Source of the DNA: Marinobacter xestospongiae
GTDB taxonomy: Bacteria; Pseudomonadota; Gammaproteobacteria; Pseudomonadales; Oleiphilaceae
Direction of reading: 5' to 3'
Length of the DNA: 64,000 bases
Assembly (NCBI RefSeq): GCF_023156385.1
Contig: NZ_JAKZAK010000017.1
Coordinates: 1 to 64,000, forward strand
Below are positions 6,753 through 16,023 of this stretch, in pieces. Made by a program: the position numbers and the translations under genes. Under the pieces are notes generated by a model, which saw nothing but the letters and a program-made list of their open reading frames with translations, was not told the origin of the DNA and ran no database searches. Each line of letters begins with the position of its first letter. Position 1 is the first letter of the stretch.

Positions 6753-8114
6753 ATGGCGATCAAATTCGAGCAGGCTCTGTTGGACTACCCTCAACAACGC
6801 GCCGGCGCAGCGCGCCAGACGGACAGCGTCGACCAGTCGGACCGGCGGGTCCCCATCAACCTGCGCCAGTCCGGGCCCACACCGGTGGAAATGCTGATCT
6901 CCACCCGCGTGCGCAAGTCCCCCTACTGGCACCTGGCGGTGGAAGCCGGCTGCTGGCGGGCCACCGTCTACAACCGCATGTACCACCCCCGCGGTTATGT
7001 GCGGCCAGAGGACGGCGGCGCCATGGTGGAGTACCAGTCACTGGTGAACGACGTCACCCTCTGGAACGTGGCGGTGGAGCGGCAAATCCAGGTCAAAGGA
7101 CCGGATGCCGAAGCTTTCGTGAACTATGTGATCACCCGCGACGCCACCAAGATCAAACCCATGCGGGGCAAGTACGTCATCCTCTGCAACGAGGACGGCG
7201 GCATCCTCAATGACCCGGTACTGCTGCGGGTCGCCGAGGACGAGTTCTGGTTCTCGTTGTCCGACAGCGATCTGGAACTGTGGCTGCGAGGGGTTAACCT
7301 GGGCAAGGGGTTTGATGTCAGCATTGCCGAGATCGATGTGGCACCGGTACAGATCCAGGGGCCCAAGTCCGAGGCGCTGATGGCGGATCTGTTCGGCGAC
7401 GAGGTCCGGGATATTCCATTTTACGGACTGATGGAAGGCCAGGTGGCGGGCCGGGACGTGATCGTATCGCAGACCGGCTTTACCGGTGAAAAGGGTTACG
7501 AGATCTATCTCAAGGACGCCAGCCGGTACGCGGAAGACCTCTGGTACACCGTATTGCGGGCGGGCGAACGCCACAACCTTCGGGTGATCGCCCCTGCCCA
7601 CCACCGTCGCATTGCCGCCGGCATCCTGTCCTGGGGGCAGGACGTGGATCAGGAAACCCTGCCATTCCAGTGCAACCTGGCCTATCAGGTCCCCCGGAAT
7701 AAAGCCGCCGATTACATCGGCAAGGCCCGGCTGGAAGCGGTGCGGGATGAGATCGATGCCGGCAGGCCGCCGTTCCGCCTGGTGATGGTGGGCCTGCGAC
7801 TTGGCGGGGCCCCGGTGACCGATTACGCCAACGACTTCTGGCTGGTCAGCGAACGGGATGGCGACGAAGCCGTGGGCTATGTCACCTCCCCCTGGTATTC
7901 ACCGGAGCTGGAGACCAACATCGCCCTGGCCTACGTGCCCTGGGAGCTGCGCCATCTGGGCACCGAGCTGAACGTGCGGCTGCCACCGGAGTACGCCGCC
8001 GCCGACGGCAGCCTGGATGCGGACGCCGAAGTGGTGGAAGTGCCGTTCCGGCCTTCGGTCAATCCCAACGCCCGGGAACGGGCCCGGGCCCGCGGCATCG
8101 ACTTCGCGGACTGA
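6753..8114 (+). CDS. GcvT/DmdA-like THF-dependent methyltransferase (demethylase)
   Basis: A 453-residue aminomethyltransferase-fold protein. The central part (TVYNRMYHP, VERQIQVKGPDAEAF, GGILNDPVLLRV, QIQGPKSEALMADLFG, TGEKGYEIY) follows the layout of DMSP demethylase DmdA and GcvT, which move a methyl or methylene group onto tetrahydrofolate. It is some 80 residues longer than DmdA, with an extra N-terminal region before the TVYN motif. ATG 6753 with GGAGA upstream is preferred over an earlier open frame. The next two genes, MetF-like and formate-THF ligase, follow on the same strand, the set also known around LigM-type O-demethylases. Substrate unknown: DMSP, a betaine or a methoxyaromatic are all possible. 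Confidence 0.8.
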   Translation: MAIKFEQALLDYPQQRAGAARQTDSVDQSDRRVPINLRQSGPTPVEMLISTRVRKSPYWHLAVEAGCWRATVYNRMYHPRGYVRPEDGGAMVEYQSLVNDVTLWNVAVERQIQVKGPDAEAFVNYVITRDATKIKPMRGKYVILCNEDGGILNDPVLLRVAEDEFWFSLSDSDLELWLRGVNLGKGFDVSIAEIDVAPVQIQGPKSEALMADLFGDEVRDIPFYGLMEGQVAGRDVIVSQTGFTGEKGYEIYLKDASRYAEDLWYTVLRAGERHNLRVIAPAHHRRIAAGILSWGQDVDQETLPFQCNLAYQVPRNKAADYIGKARLEAVRDEIDAGRPPFRLVMVGLRLGGAPVTDYANDFWLVSERDGDEAVGYVTSPWYSPELETNIALAYVPWELRHLGTELNVRLPPEYAAADGSLDADAEVVEVPFRPSVNPNARERARARGIDFAD

Positions 8115-8136
8115 ACGGAGCGGCGGGAGAAACGCC

Positions 8137-9072
8137 ATGAAACTGGTCCACGATCCCGCCCACGACCCGGCCATGACCGAGGCCTGTGCCGACGGTCTGG
8201 CCGCCATGGCGCGGGACGCCTCCATTGAACTGACCCCGCGCCAGATCGCGGCGGTAGACGAGTTGCGCCAGTGGCTGGCCGAAGGCACCCGGGTGTATGT
8301 GCCTTACCTGCCCAACGCCGACTACCAGGACGTGATCCTTGCCTGCCAACGGCTGCTCGACGCCGGGCTGACCGCGGTACCGCACTTCCCGGCCCGCGCC
8401 ATGACCAGCCAACAGCAGGCCCGGGACCATCTGGACGCCCTCGCCGCCCACGGTGTCCGTGAGCTGATGCTGATTGCCGGTGATACGCCGCGACCGGCCG
8501 GACCGTATACCGATTCGCTGGCGCTGCTGGAGTCGGGACTGCTCCAACGCCATCGCTTTGGACTGGGGATTGCCGGCCACCCCGAGGGCCACCCGGCGGC
8601 CGACAGCTCGGCGCTGAAAACGGCGCTAAACACCAAGCGCGAGTACGCCCTGGCGACTGACACGCCAATGTGGGTGGTGACCCAGTTCGCCTTCGAGGCG
8701 GGCAGTTTTCTGGACTGGCTGCACGATCACGGCGACGTCATTGCGCCCCTGCCGGTGCATTTTGGCATTGCCGGTCCGACCCGGCTGCGAACCCTGATGG
8801 CCTACGCGGCCCAGTGCGGCGTCGGTGCCTCGGCGCGGGCGTTGATGCGCCACCCGGAAACCACGCGGCTGCTGCGCAGCTGGACACCCGACGGTCTGGT
8901 ACAGGCTCTGGCGTGCTATCGTCTGGAGCACCCGCTCTCACTGTTCCACGGCCTGCACATTTTCCCGTTCGGTGGTCTCAAGCGCTCCGCCAAGTGGCTG
9001 GAGGGTCTGGTGGCCGCCGGCCAGCCCGAACGCGCCCCACACCTGTCGGGAGGCCTCCAGCCATGTCCCTGA
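8137..9072 (+). CDS. MetF-like methylenetetrahydrofolate reductase
   Basis: A 311-residue flavin-dependent barrel protein of the MTHFR family. Recognisable parts are SIELTPRQ (catalytic Glu position), [21 protein letters not shown] (the GDxP loop that contacts FAD), [10 protein letters not shown] and VTQFAFEAG (substrate-contacting Gln). It is divergent from housekeeping MetF. Between a demethylase and formate-THF ligase it probably runs in the oxidative direction, from methyl-THF to methylene-THF. The ATG follows the upstream gene by 22 bases behind GGGAGA. The 3' end overlaps the fhs start by 10 bases, so the three genes form an operon. Confidence 0.82.
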   Translation: MKLVHDPAHDPAMTEACADGLAAMARDASIELTPRQIAAVDELRQWLAEGTRVYVPYLPNADYQDVILACQRLLDAGLTAVPHFPARAMTSQQQARDHLDALAAHGVRELMLIAGDTPRPAGPYTDSLALLESGLLQRHRFGLGIAGHPEGHPAADSSALKTALNTKREYALATDTPMWVVTQFAFEAGSFLDWLHDHGDVIAPLPVHFGIAGPTRLRTLMAYAAQCGVGASARALMRHPETTRLLRSWTPDGLVQALACYRLEHPLSLFHGLHIFPFGGLKRSAKWLEGLVAAGQPERAPHLSGGLQPCP

Positions 9073-10793
9073 CCTCATCCGAATCCACCGCTGTCTCCAG
9101 CACCACTCTGCCACCGCCCGGAACCCCGGACATTGAGATTGCCCGTGCGGTGCAGCCCCAGTCGATCCTGCTGCTGGCGCAACAGCGTCTGGGGTTGGCG
9201 GCAGACAGCCTGATTCCGTTCGGCCACTACAAGGCCAAGCTGGACACCCGTCACGTCGGCCCGGTCAATCCGGCTAGCTTTGGCCGGCTGGTGCTGGTAA
9301 CCGCCATCACCCCCACGCCGGCCGGCGAAGGCAAGACCACCACCAGCGTCGGCCTCAACGACGGCTTTAACAAGCTGGGCGTACGCTCCTCGGTGTGTCT
9401 GCGGGAGCCGTCACTGGGTCCCTGTTTCGGCATGAAAGGCGGGGCAGCCGGGGGCGGTCGTGCCCAGGTGATCCCGATGGAGGACATCAACCTGCACTTC
9501 AATGGCGACTTCCACGCCATCACTGCCGCCCACAACCTGCTGGCATCGATTCTCGACAACCATATCCACTGGGGCAATGAGGCCGGCCTGGACCCCCGTC
9601 ATGTGTACTGGCGCCGGGTGCTGGACCTGAATGACCGCGCCCTGCGCAACACCATCGTCGGTCTTGGCGGCGGCGCCCACGGTTTGCCCCGGGAGACCGG
9701 GTTCGACATCACCGTGGCGTCGGAGATCATGGCCATCCTGTGCATGGCGGACGACCTGACCGACCTGCGCCAACGCCTTGGCCGGATCATCGTCGGCCGA
9801 CGCCACGACCACACGCCGGTGACCGTCAGTGATCTGGGGGTGGAAGGGGCCCTGGCGATCCTGCTGCGGGATGCGCTGCAACCAAACCTGGTGCAAAGCC
9901 TGGAGCATAACCCGGTGTTTATCCACGGCGGCCCGTTCGCCAACATCGCCCATGGCTGCAACTCGGTGATGGCCACGCGCTACGCCCTCAGCCTCAACGA
10001 CGTGGTGGTGACTGAAGCGGGCTTCGGCGCCGATCTGGGGGCAGAGAAGTTCATCGACATCAAGTGTCGCCAGAGTGGCCTGGCGCCCGATGCGGTGGTG
10101 CTGGTGTGCACGGTACGCGCCCTCAAAATGCAGGGCGGCATGCGAAAGGTGGACCTGGCCCGTCCCGATCTGACAGCCCTGCACGAGGGCGCTGCCAATC
10201 TGGAGCGTCATATCCGCAACCTGCGCCAGTTCGGGCTGACGCCGGTGGTGTCGATCAACCGTTTTCCCACCGATGCCGAGGAGGAACTCATCGCCATCCA
10301 GGCAATCTGTCGCGAACTGGGTGTCAACGCCGTGGTGGCAAACCACTGGGCCCTGGGTGGCGCTGGCGCCACCGACCTGGCCCAGGCGGTACTGGATCAG
10401 CTGGCCGAAGGTACGCCGGAGGTACAACCGCTCTACCCGGACCACTGGACTCTGGTGGAGAAGATCGAAACCATCGCCAGCCGCCTTTACCACGCCGGCG
10501 ACGTCGCCTTCAGCGCCGACGCCCGACGGCAACTGGAGGAATACCAGCAGCTTGGTTTTGGCCACCTGCCGGTGTGCATCGCCAAGACCCAGTACAGTTT
10601 CTCCGCCGATCCCAAACTTCGCGGCGCTCCCAGCGGCCACACCCTGCCGGTACGGGAGGTGCGCCTGTCGGCGGGCGCCGGATTTGTGGTGGCGGTGTGC
10701 GGCGACATCATGACCATGCCCGGCCTGCCCAGGCGCCCCGCAGCACTCGACATGGGCCTGAACGCCGAGGGCGACGTCTATGGTCTGGTGTGA
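9063..10793 (+). CDS. fhs: Formate-tetrahydrofolate ligase
   Basis: A 576-residue protein, the usual size. It has the P-loop [10 protein letters not shown] at residues 84-93, the [10 protein letters not shown] loop, [28 protein letters not shown] and the C-terminal [10 protein letters not shown] characteristic of Fhs. The enzyme interconverts formate, ATP and THF with 10-formyl-THF. Beside a THF-dependent demethylase it most likely works in reverse, releasing formate and recovering ATP, as proposed for LigH beside LigM. It is translationally coupled to the MetF-like gene by overlap and is last in the operon; the AraC-type regulator converges on it. Confidence 0.93.
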   Translation: MSLTSSESTAVSSTTLPPPGTPDIEIARAVQPQSILLLAQQRLGLAADSLIPFGHYKAKLDTRHVGPVNPASFGRLVLVTAITPTPAGEGKTTTSVGLNDGFNKLGVRSSVCLREPSLGPCFGMKGGAAGGGRAQVIPMEDINLHFNGDFHAITAAHNLLASILDNHIHWGNEAGLDPRHVYWRRVLDLNDRALRNTIVGLGGGAHGLPRETGFDITVASEIMAILCMADDLTDLRQRLGRIIVGRRHDHTPVTVSDLGVEGALAILLRDALQPNLVQSLEHNPVFIHGGPFANIAHGCNSVMATRYALSLNDVVVTEAGFGADLGAEKFIDIKCRQSGLAPDAVVLVCTVRALKMQGGMRKVDLARPDLTALHEGAANLERHIRNLRQFGLTPVVSINRFPTDAEEELIAIQAICRELGVNAVVANHWALGGAGATDLAQAVLDQLAEGTPEVQPLYPDHWTLVEKIETIASRLYHAGDVAFSADARRQLEEYQQLGFGHLPVCIAKTQYSFSADPKLRGAPSGHTLPVREVRLSAGAGFVVAVCGDIMTMPGLPRRPAALDMGLNAEGDVYGLV

Positions 10794-10858
10794 ACACGGG
10801 ATGGGTATAAGAACGGGACTGGAATGAACGTGGCTCAGGTGCGACAACTGCGCCTAAG

Positions 10859-11971
10859 CTATTCGGGCGAAAGCGGGTGATAGCGAAACACGCCAAAGGT
10901 AGGCTCGGCCTGGGCCCGGCTCAGGGCGTCGGTGGCCGGAGAACGCCATTCCCCGAAAGGCGCGGCTTCCGCACCAGTCGCCATCAACGATGCCGTACGT
11001 GGCTGACGGTCAGCCTTAGGCGCCGCCCCCATGTACTTCCGGTAACAGCGACTGAAATGGGTGGCAGAGACGAACCCGCACATGGCGGCAATCTCCACCA
11101 CCGAACAGGACGTCTGCTTCAATAGCCGCCGGGCACGATCCAGCCTTAATTTCAGGTAGTAACGTGAGGGGGTGCAGCCCAGGTGCTTGAGGAACAGCCG
11201 CTCCAGCTGGCGCCGCGAGACCGCTGCCAGCATCGCCAGTTCCTGCAATTCCAGCGGCTCCTCAATGTTGGCCTCCATCAACTGGGCCACTTCTGCCAGC
11301 TTGGGCTGGGCCACCGCCAGCTGGTGTCGCAGGGGCAGCGGTTGCTGCTCGCAGTCCTCCCGCACCCGGTCACAAACGAACATGTCGGAGATGGCATCGG
11401 CCAGAGGTTGCCCATGCCGGCGGGCCAGCATGCCCAGCATCATGTGCAATGGCACTTCACCCCCGGTGCAGGTCATCCGGTCACGGTCGAGGCTGAACAG
11501 CCGGTTGTTGCATCGCACCCGCGGAAACCCCTCCTGCAGAGCCGCCAGGCACTCCCAGTGAGCGCTGCAGTGGTAGCCATCCAGTAGCCCGGCACTGGCC
11601 AGCACATAAGCGCCGGTGCACAACGCGCCCAGCGGCACACCGCGACGGGCCAGATCCCGCAGCCAGGCCTGCTCGCGGCCGTTGAAACTGCGGGTGACAT
11701 TGATGCCGGCCACCACAATCACCAGATCGAAGCGACGACCATCCGCCATCGCCGCGTCCGGCATCACCACCATGCCATCGCTGGCTCGCACCGGCTGGCC
11801 GTCCACCGACACCAGCTGCCAGGTGTAAAGTTCACTGCCGGTGAGCTGGTTGGCCATGCGCAGGGGCTCGATGGCACTGGCCAGCGCCATCAGGGTGTAG
11901 TTTTCGATCAGCAGAAAGCCGACGCGATAGGCTGCCGGGCTCGCGCCTGGGCTCCGGTCACATTCCGCCAT
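10859..11971 (-). CDS. GlxA/GbdR-like AraC-family regulator
   Basis: A 370-residue regulator with an N-terminal DJ-1/PfpI-like sensing domain (YRVGFLLIENYTLMALASAIEPL at the start, GALCTGAYVLASAG at the elbow) and a C-terminal AraC double helix-turn-helix (SRRQLERLFLKHLG and CGFVSATHFSRCYRKYMG). This is the layout of GbdR, CdhR and SouR, which induce catabolism of glycine betaine, carnitine and sarcosine. ATG 11971 with GGAGGTGAT is preferred over the upstream ATG 12049. It lies between the fhs operon and the FAD dehydrogenase and is the obvious local activator, though the inducer is unknown. Confidence 0.88.
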   Translation of the reverse strand: MAECDRSPGASPAAYRVGFLLIENYTLMALASAIEPLRMANQLTGSELYTWQLVSVDGQPVRASDGMVVMPDAAMADGRRFDLVIVVAGINVTRSFNGREQAWLRDLARRGVPLGALCTGAYVLASAGLLDGYHCSAHWECLAALQEGFPRVRCNNRLFSLDRDRMTCTGGEVPLHMMLGMLARRHGQPLADAISDMFVCDRVREDCEQQPLPLRHQLAVAQPKLAEVAQLMEANIEEPLELQELAMLAAVSRRQLERLFLKHLGCTPSRYYLKLRLDRARRLLKQTSCSVVEIAAMCGFVSATHFSRCYRKYMGAAPKADRQPRTASLMATGAEAAPFGEWRSPATDALSRAQAEPTFGVFRYHPLSPE

Positions 11972-12058
11972 GTCATCACCTCCCTGGACATCCTGTCCCT
12001 GCCGAATGGGTCGACCACCCTGCACACTTTTTGACCATAACGCCCACAACGATCAGCC

Positions 12059-12127
12059 GCAACTATCCACCTGCAACCATCTACCCGCAACCATCCACCC
12101 GCAACCATCCACCCGCAACCATCACCC
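12059..12127. repeat. 14-bp tandem repeat, five units
   Basis: Five head-to-tail copies of a 14-mer close to GCAACCATCCACCC. The middle copies are identical; the outer ones have single substitutions, and the last is one base short. The array lies in the 179-bp gap between the stop of the FAD dehydrogenase gene and the start of the GbdR-like regulator, about 90-150 bases upstream of the latter. Confidence 0.85.
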
Positions 12128-12150
12128 GCCTGATCCCGTGCTACCGGCGC

Positions 12151-14721
12151 TCAGCTGCGCATCCGCGCGGCCCCCGGATCGTACAGTGAACGGTAGCCCA
12201 CCGCTTCGATGCGGATCGGGTAATGCTCGCTGAAGTATTCCAGCACCAGCTCCCGCCCCTCCTCGGCATACTCCGCCGGAATGTAACCCAGCAGCAGCAT
12301 CTTGCCGACAGAGGGCCCAAAGGCCGCACTGGTGTTGTAGGAGCGGCGCCCCTCACTGTCCACCAGCACGTCGTTGGTGGCCGGATCAAGAATCGGCCAC
12401 TGCCCCACCGGATAGCGGGCAACACCGTCGGCATCCCGGTTGTCCACCATGCTCAGGGTACACAGGTAGGCCGCTTGCCGAGGCCGCTGGCGCTGGGCCA
12501 GGTAGCCGGCCTTGCCATGAAAATCGGCGTCCTTCACTTTCTTGCGGGCCAGGTCCGCCTCGTAGAGGTTGTAATCGGTTTCCAGGTCCACATTCTGCAG
12601 CCGCAGGCTGTTTTCCAGCCGTCGGGTATTGGCGTAGGTTTCGATACCCACCGGCACCACACCCGCATCGAACAGCAGGTCCCAGAGCCGCAGGCCATAG
12701 CAGGGCGCGATGTACAGCTCCCAGCCCTGCTCGCCCACGTAGGAGATGCGGAAGGCCCACAGCGGGATGCCCGCCACCCGCAGTTCACGAGCGGTGGCGA
12801 AGGGGAAGTTGTCGTTGGCGATCTCATCGGGGTCGTCGAGGAACTGCTCTAGGGTCTCCCGCGCCTTCGGCCCCCACAATCCCAACGTAGCCAGGGCCTC
12901 GGTGCGGTCTTCAATGTGGACATCGGTCAGCCCCTGGCGCTCACTCATCCGCCGTATCCACACCAGGTCCCGGTGACCGGTGTCACCGCCGCAGATCACC
13001 CGGTATTGCTGCTGCCCGAGACGGACAATGGTCAGGTCGGCACGAATACCGCCGCGGTCATCGAGGAAGTGGGTGTAGACGCCCTTTCCCACCGGGGTGC
13101 TGCCGCCGACCCGGGCCACCGACAGATACTCCATCAACGCCTCGGCGTCTGCACCGGATACATCCAGAATGCAGAAATGGGACAGATTGATCATCCCCAC
13201 GCCCTCACTCATCGCCAGCCCTTCGGCATCCGAGACCTCCCAGAAGTGGCGGCTGTCCCACTCATGGGCCCGTTCCGGTACGCGGTCCCGGTATCGTTCC
13301 AGCAGCGAGGCCTCGTTGCTGCGGTAACCATGGGCCCGCTCCCAACCGGCCGCTTCCATGAAGTAGCCGCCCAGTTCCACCTCGCGGGGGTAGAACGGAC
13401 TGGTGCGCAACCGCCGGCCACTGACGTAGGGCTCACGGGGATGCACCGCCGGGGTGTAGATTTTCTTGGCGGTCTCGTAACAGCGATCGTAGACATACCC
13501 CCGCGCCTTCTGGGGCGGGTAGAAACGGGCGATGTCGACGCTGTGGGGGTCCAGCTCCGGCTGACCGTCGGTAAGCCAGTCCGCCAGCAGCTTGCCCGCT
13601 CCGGGACCGTCCTTGACCCAGATGGCCTCACAGAACCAGAGATTGCGAACCTCCGGTGTTTCCCCAATCATCGACCCGCCATCCGGCGTCACCGACAGCA
13701 GGCCATTGAAGGAACGCTTCTCTTCCCAGCCCAGCTCTCCGAGGATCGGTGTCATGTCGATGGCTTTCTCGTAGGCGGCCATCACCTGTTCCAGATTCAG
13801 GTCGCGCATCGAGGGGGACATCCGTGCGGTCTCCGGCTCGGCAATGGCCCAGGGCGACACCAGCCGGGGCTCATCCGGTTCATAGTAGCCCCATTCAATG
13901 AGCCCGCCCTCACTGGTGGTGGGGTCACCGGTGTCACGCACGTAGGCGGAGTTGCCCTGGTCCCGGAACAGCGGATACACGATCTCTTTGCCGGTGCCTT
14001 TGAGGGCGTCATAGGGTCCGAAAAACAGCAACGGATGTTCCACCGGCATCAGTGGCAGCGCGGCACCGGCGGTGTCCGCCATGATCGGCCCCCAGATACC
14101 AATGGTCAGGACCACGTACTGGGTTCTGATGTACCCCTTGTCGGTCTCGACACCACAGACCCGGCCATCCTGCACGTCGATGCGCCGGGCCGGGGTGTAG
14201 GGAAACGCCTGCAGGTGGCCACTGGCGACCGCCTCGTCCACCAGATCGCCGGCCACCGTTTGTGAGCGCGGCACCACCAGCCCCGCATCCGGGTCCCACA
14301 TGGCGCCCTGGATCTGGCTTTCATCCAGCAGCGGGAACAGCTCCTTGGCCTGTGACGGCGTGATCAGGCTGACGTTGGTGCCAAAGGCCTTGCCGGAGCC
14401 CACTTTACGGCGGAGTTCGTCCATGCGCTCATCGTCGCCGACCCGCGCCACTTCCATCCCGCCCACCTGAATATAGTTGCCGCGACGGGCATAGAACGCC
14501 TGGCTGTAGCGGGTGGTGTGAATGTTGAGCTTGTCGTGGGAGGTGGTGAAACAGAAGTCCGAAGCATGGGACGTGGAGCCGATGTCGGTGGGAATCGCCG
14601 ATTTCTCCAGCCCCACGATGTTGCTCCAGCCCCGCTCAATCAGATGGTGGGCCACCGAGGCCCCTACAATGCCGCCCTGGCCAATGATCACCACATCGGC
14701 ACTTTCCGGAAGTTTTGCCAC
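12151..14721 (-). CDS. FAD-dependent demethylating dehydrogenase fused to a GcvT-type folate domain
   Basis: An 856-residue two-module enzyme of the dimethylglycine/sarcosine dehydrogenase family. Residues 1-400 are a DAO-type FAD oxidoreductase with a dinucleotide-binding start (VVIIGQGGIVGASVAHHL) and a GSTSHASDF segment containing the His at the position used for covalent FAD in DMGDH. From about residue 430 the protein is a GcvT-like folate-binding domain ending in a GcvT_C barrel. Such enzymes oxidise N-methyl groups and pass the formaldehyde-level carbon to THF. It sits beside a GbdR-like regulator, opposite the demethylase-metF-fhs operon. Which N-methyl compound it uses cannot be told from sequence. 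Confidence 0.87.
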   Translation of the reverse strand: MAKLPESADVVIIGQGGIVGASVAHHLIERGWSNIVGLEKSAIPTDIGSTSHASDFCFTTSHDKLNIHTTRYSQAFYARRGNYIQVGGMEVARVGDDERMDELRRKVGSGKAFGTNVSLITPSQAKELFPLLDESQIQGAMWDPDAGLVVPRSQTVAGDLVDEAVASGHLQAFPYTPARRIDVQDGRVCGVETDKGYIRTQYVVLTIGIWGPIMADTAGAALPLMPVEHPLLFFGPYDALKGTGKEIVYPLFRDQGNSAYVRDTGDPTTSEGGLIEWGYYEPDEPRLVSPWAIAEPETARMSPSMRDLNLEQVMAAYEKAIDMTPILGELGWEEKRSFNGLLSVTPDGGSMIGETPEVRNLWFCEAIWVKDGPGAGKLLADWLTDGQPELDPHSVDIARFYPPQKARGYVYDRCYETAKKIYTPAVHPREPYVSGRRLRTSPFYPREVELGGYFMEAAGWERAHGYRSNEASLLERYRDRVPERAHEWDSRHFWEVSDAEGLAMSEGVGMINLSHFCILDVSGADAEALMEYLSVARVGGSTPVGKGVYTHFLDDRGGIRADLTIVRLGQQQYRVICGGDTGHRDLVWIRRMSERQGLTDVHIEDRTEALATLGLWGPKARETLEQFLDDPDEIANDNFPFATARELRVAGIPLWAFRISYVGEQGWELYIAPCYGLRLWDLLFDAGVVPVGIETYANTRRLENSLRLQNVDLETDYNLYEADLARKKVKDADFHGKAGYLAQRQRPRQAAYLCTLSMVDNRDADGVARYPVGQWPILDPATNDVLVDSEGRRSYNTSAAFGPSVGKMLLLGYIPAEYAEEGRELVLEYFSEHYPIRIEAVGYRSLYDPGAARMRS

Positions 14722-14885
14722 AGCTTACCCCTCCCACAGTCGGTTGACGGCAGCATCTGCCAATCAATTTCACTCTGGGGGGCTAGGTGCCGGCACGCGG
14801 TTTCCAATGCGACACGAAACCGACCAAAAGCGTCACGGCGTGAAAGGGAGGAGGTGGGAGCCCGCAGGGAGCGGGATAACGCAGA
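14722..14885. other. Gap upstream of the FAD dehydrogenase gene
   Basis: About 165 bases hold the promoter region of the leftward dehydrogenase gene. I see no clear operator or RNA element. The cluster regulator would be expected to bind here. Confidence 0.4.
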
Positions 14886-14889
14886 AACT

Positions 14890-14916
14890 CCAGCCCCGGA
14901 CCGAAGTCGGGGCTGG
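14890..14916 (-). terminator. Hairpin terminator after the 14929-16023 lipoprotein gene
   Basis: A perfect 9-bp stem (CCAGCCCCG pairing with CGGGGCTGG) around a 9-base loop lies 12 bases past the lipoprotein stop. Read on the minus strand it is followed by AGTTTCTG, a weak U-tract. Confidence 0.65.
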
Positions 14917-14928
14917 ACAAACGGGCGC

Positions 14929-16023
14929 TTAGCGGCGCTGTTGCAGGGAATAGTCTTCCGGGACCATGAAGGTGGAATCGTGAACCATCTGCTCAGACAC
15001 CTGGGTGGCTTCATACTCGTAGCGAACCAGGGCCTTCTCTTTCCAGTTACTCGCTGAGCCGCTGCGCTGATCAGCAATGAAGCCTCCCAGGGCATTCGCC
15101 GCGACATCCGCCAGGCTTCCAGGGCCTTGGCCACCCCCGGCTCCTGCGGCACGACCACCGGCTCTGCCACGACAGGCGTCCGTTTTCTGGAACCACTCGA
15201 CCTTGCTGGCCAGCGGATAGCCTTCAATGGCAGACAGTTGCTCGGCGGCATCAGAGATCGCGCCATCGTGAATCTTATCCAGATCCTCGATGAACCCGCT
15301 GAATGCCTCATAGGCCTCGGGCCCAACCATCCGGGCCAGCGGATGATTCGCATTCAATGCCTGGTAATAGTTGTCCATAGATTGCTGGTGTCCCTGCCAC
15401 AGCGGGCTCTGGGCTGCTTCGGGCGTGATGGTCCAGAACACAAACTTGAACAGGTTGGTGTCAACACGATTGCGCTGATCGGCCATATCAATCTGCCAAC
15501 TCACCTGATATTCGATGGTGTCGTAACCACCAATTACCCGACGTTGGCCGGTTTCCTCTACCGTAAAATCATTGGACTTCAGCGACACCTGACAGCCACG
15601 GTCACTGTAGCCCTGATACTCACCACCAGCGCCTGCCCCGGAGTTGCCACCGGGCCCCAGGGAGCTCAGATCAAACTCGAGATCGCCGAAACAGCCTGCC
15701 AGGGGGCACTCCCGATAGGACTCGTTGTTGTTGTCCAGCATCCAGAGCTTGTTCTGATCAATCCGGTAGATATCCGAACCGCTGTAATCCGCCCAGCCCA
15801 GCATGAAGCTGTCAAATTCCATGTTGTCGTCCACCCGGCGCCGGTCCGGGCGGATGTAAATAACCTCAGTGCCCGACGCATCCGGCAGGAACGCTCCCCC
15901 CATGGAGTACTTACCCTGGATGACCATGGTGGGGTTCTTTGGTGTGGTGTCCGTCATGGGCCCTGCGCAGCCACCCAGAACGGACAGGCCAGCAACAACA
16001 ACCGGAAGCGCTTTCATTTTCAT
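14929..16023 (-). CDS. Large predicted lipoprotein, unknown function
   Basis: A 364-residue exported lipoprotein. The signal peptide starts MKMKALPVVV and ends in the lipobox VLGGC with Cys19. The mature protein has paired cysteines (ECPLAGCFGD, DRGCQV, DACRGR) and a Gly/Ala-rich linker near residues 280-300. The middle part (IYRIDQNKLWMLDNNNESY, GGYDTIEYQVSW) resembles DUF4412-like periplasmic proteins that report on bound salts or metals, but this is tentative. ATG 16023 has AGGGA 6 bases upstream. It is flanked by a terminator downstream and an inverted-repeat promoter region upstream. Confidence 0.7.
   Translation of the reverse strand: MKMKALPVVVAGLSVLGGCAGPMTDTTPKNPTMVIQGKYSMGGAFLPDASGTEVIYIRPDRRRVDDNMEFDSFMLGWADYSGSDIYRIDQNKLWMLDNNNESYRECPLAGCFGDLEFDLSSLGPGGNSGAGAGGEYQGYSDRGCQVSLKSNDFTVEETGQRRVIGGYDTIEYQVSWQIDMADQRNRVDTNLFKFVFWTITPEAAQSPLWQGHQQSMDNYYQALNANHPLARMVGPEAYEAFSGFIEDLDKIHDGAISDAAEQLSAIEGYPLASKVEWFQKTDACRGRAGGRAAGAGGGQGPGSLADVAANALGGFIADQRSGSASNWKEKALVRYEYEATQVSEQMVHDSTFMVPEDYSLQQRR

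Noticed and set aside
12916-14265. 449-codon open frame antisense to the FAD dehydrogenase
   Set aside because: Mirror frame with His/Gly/Arg-rich composition and no start signal.
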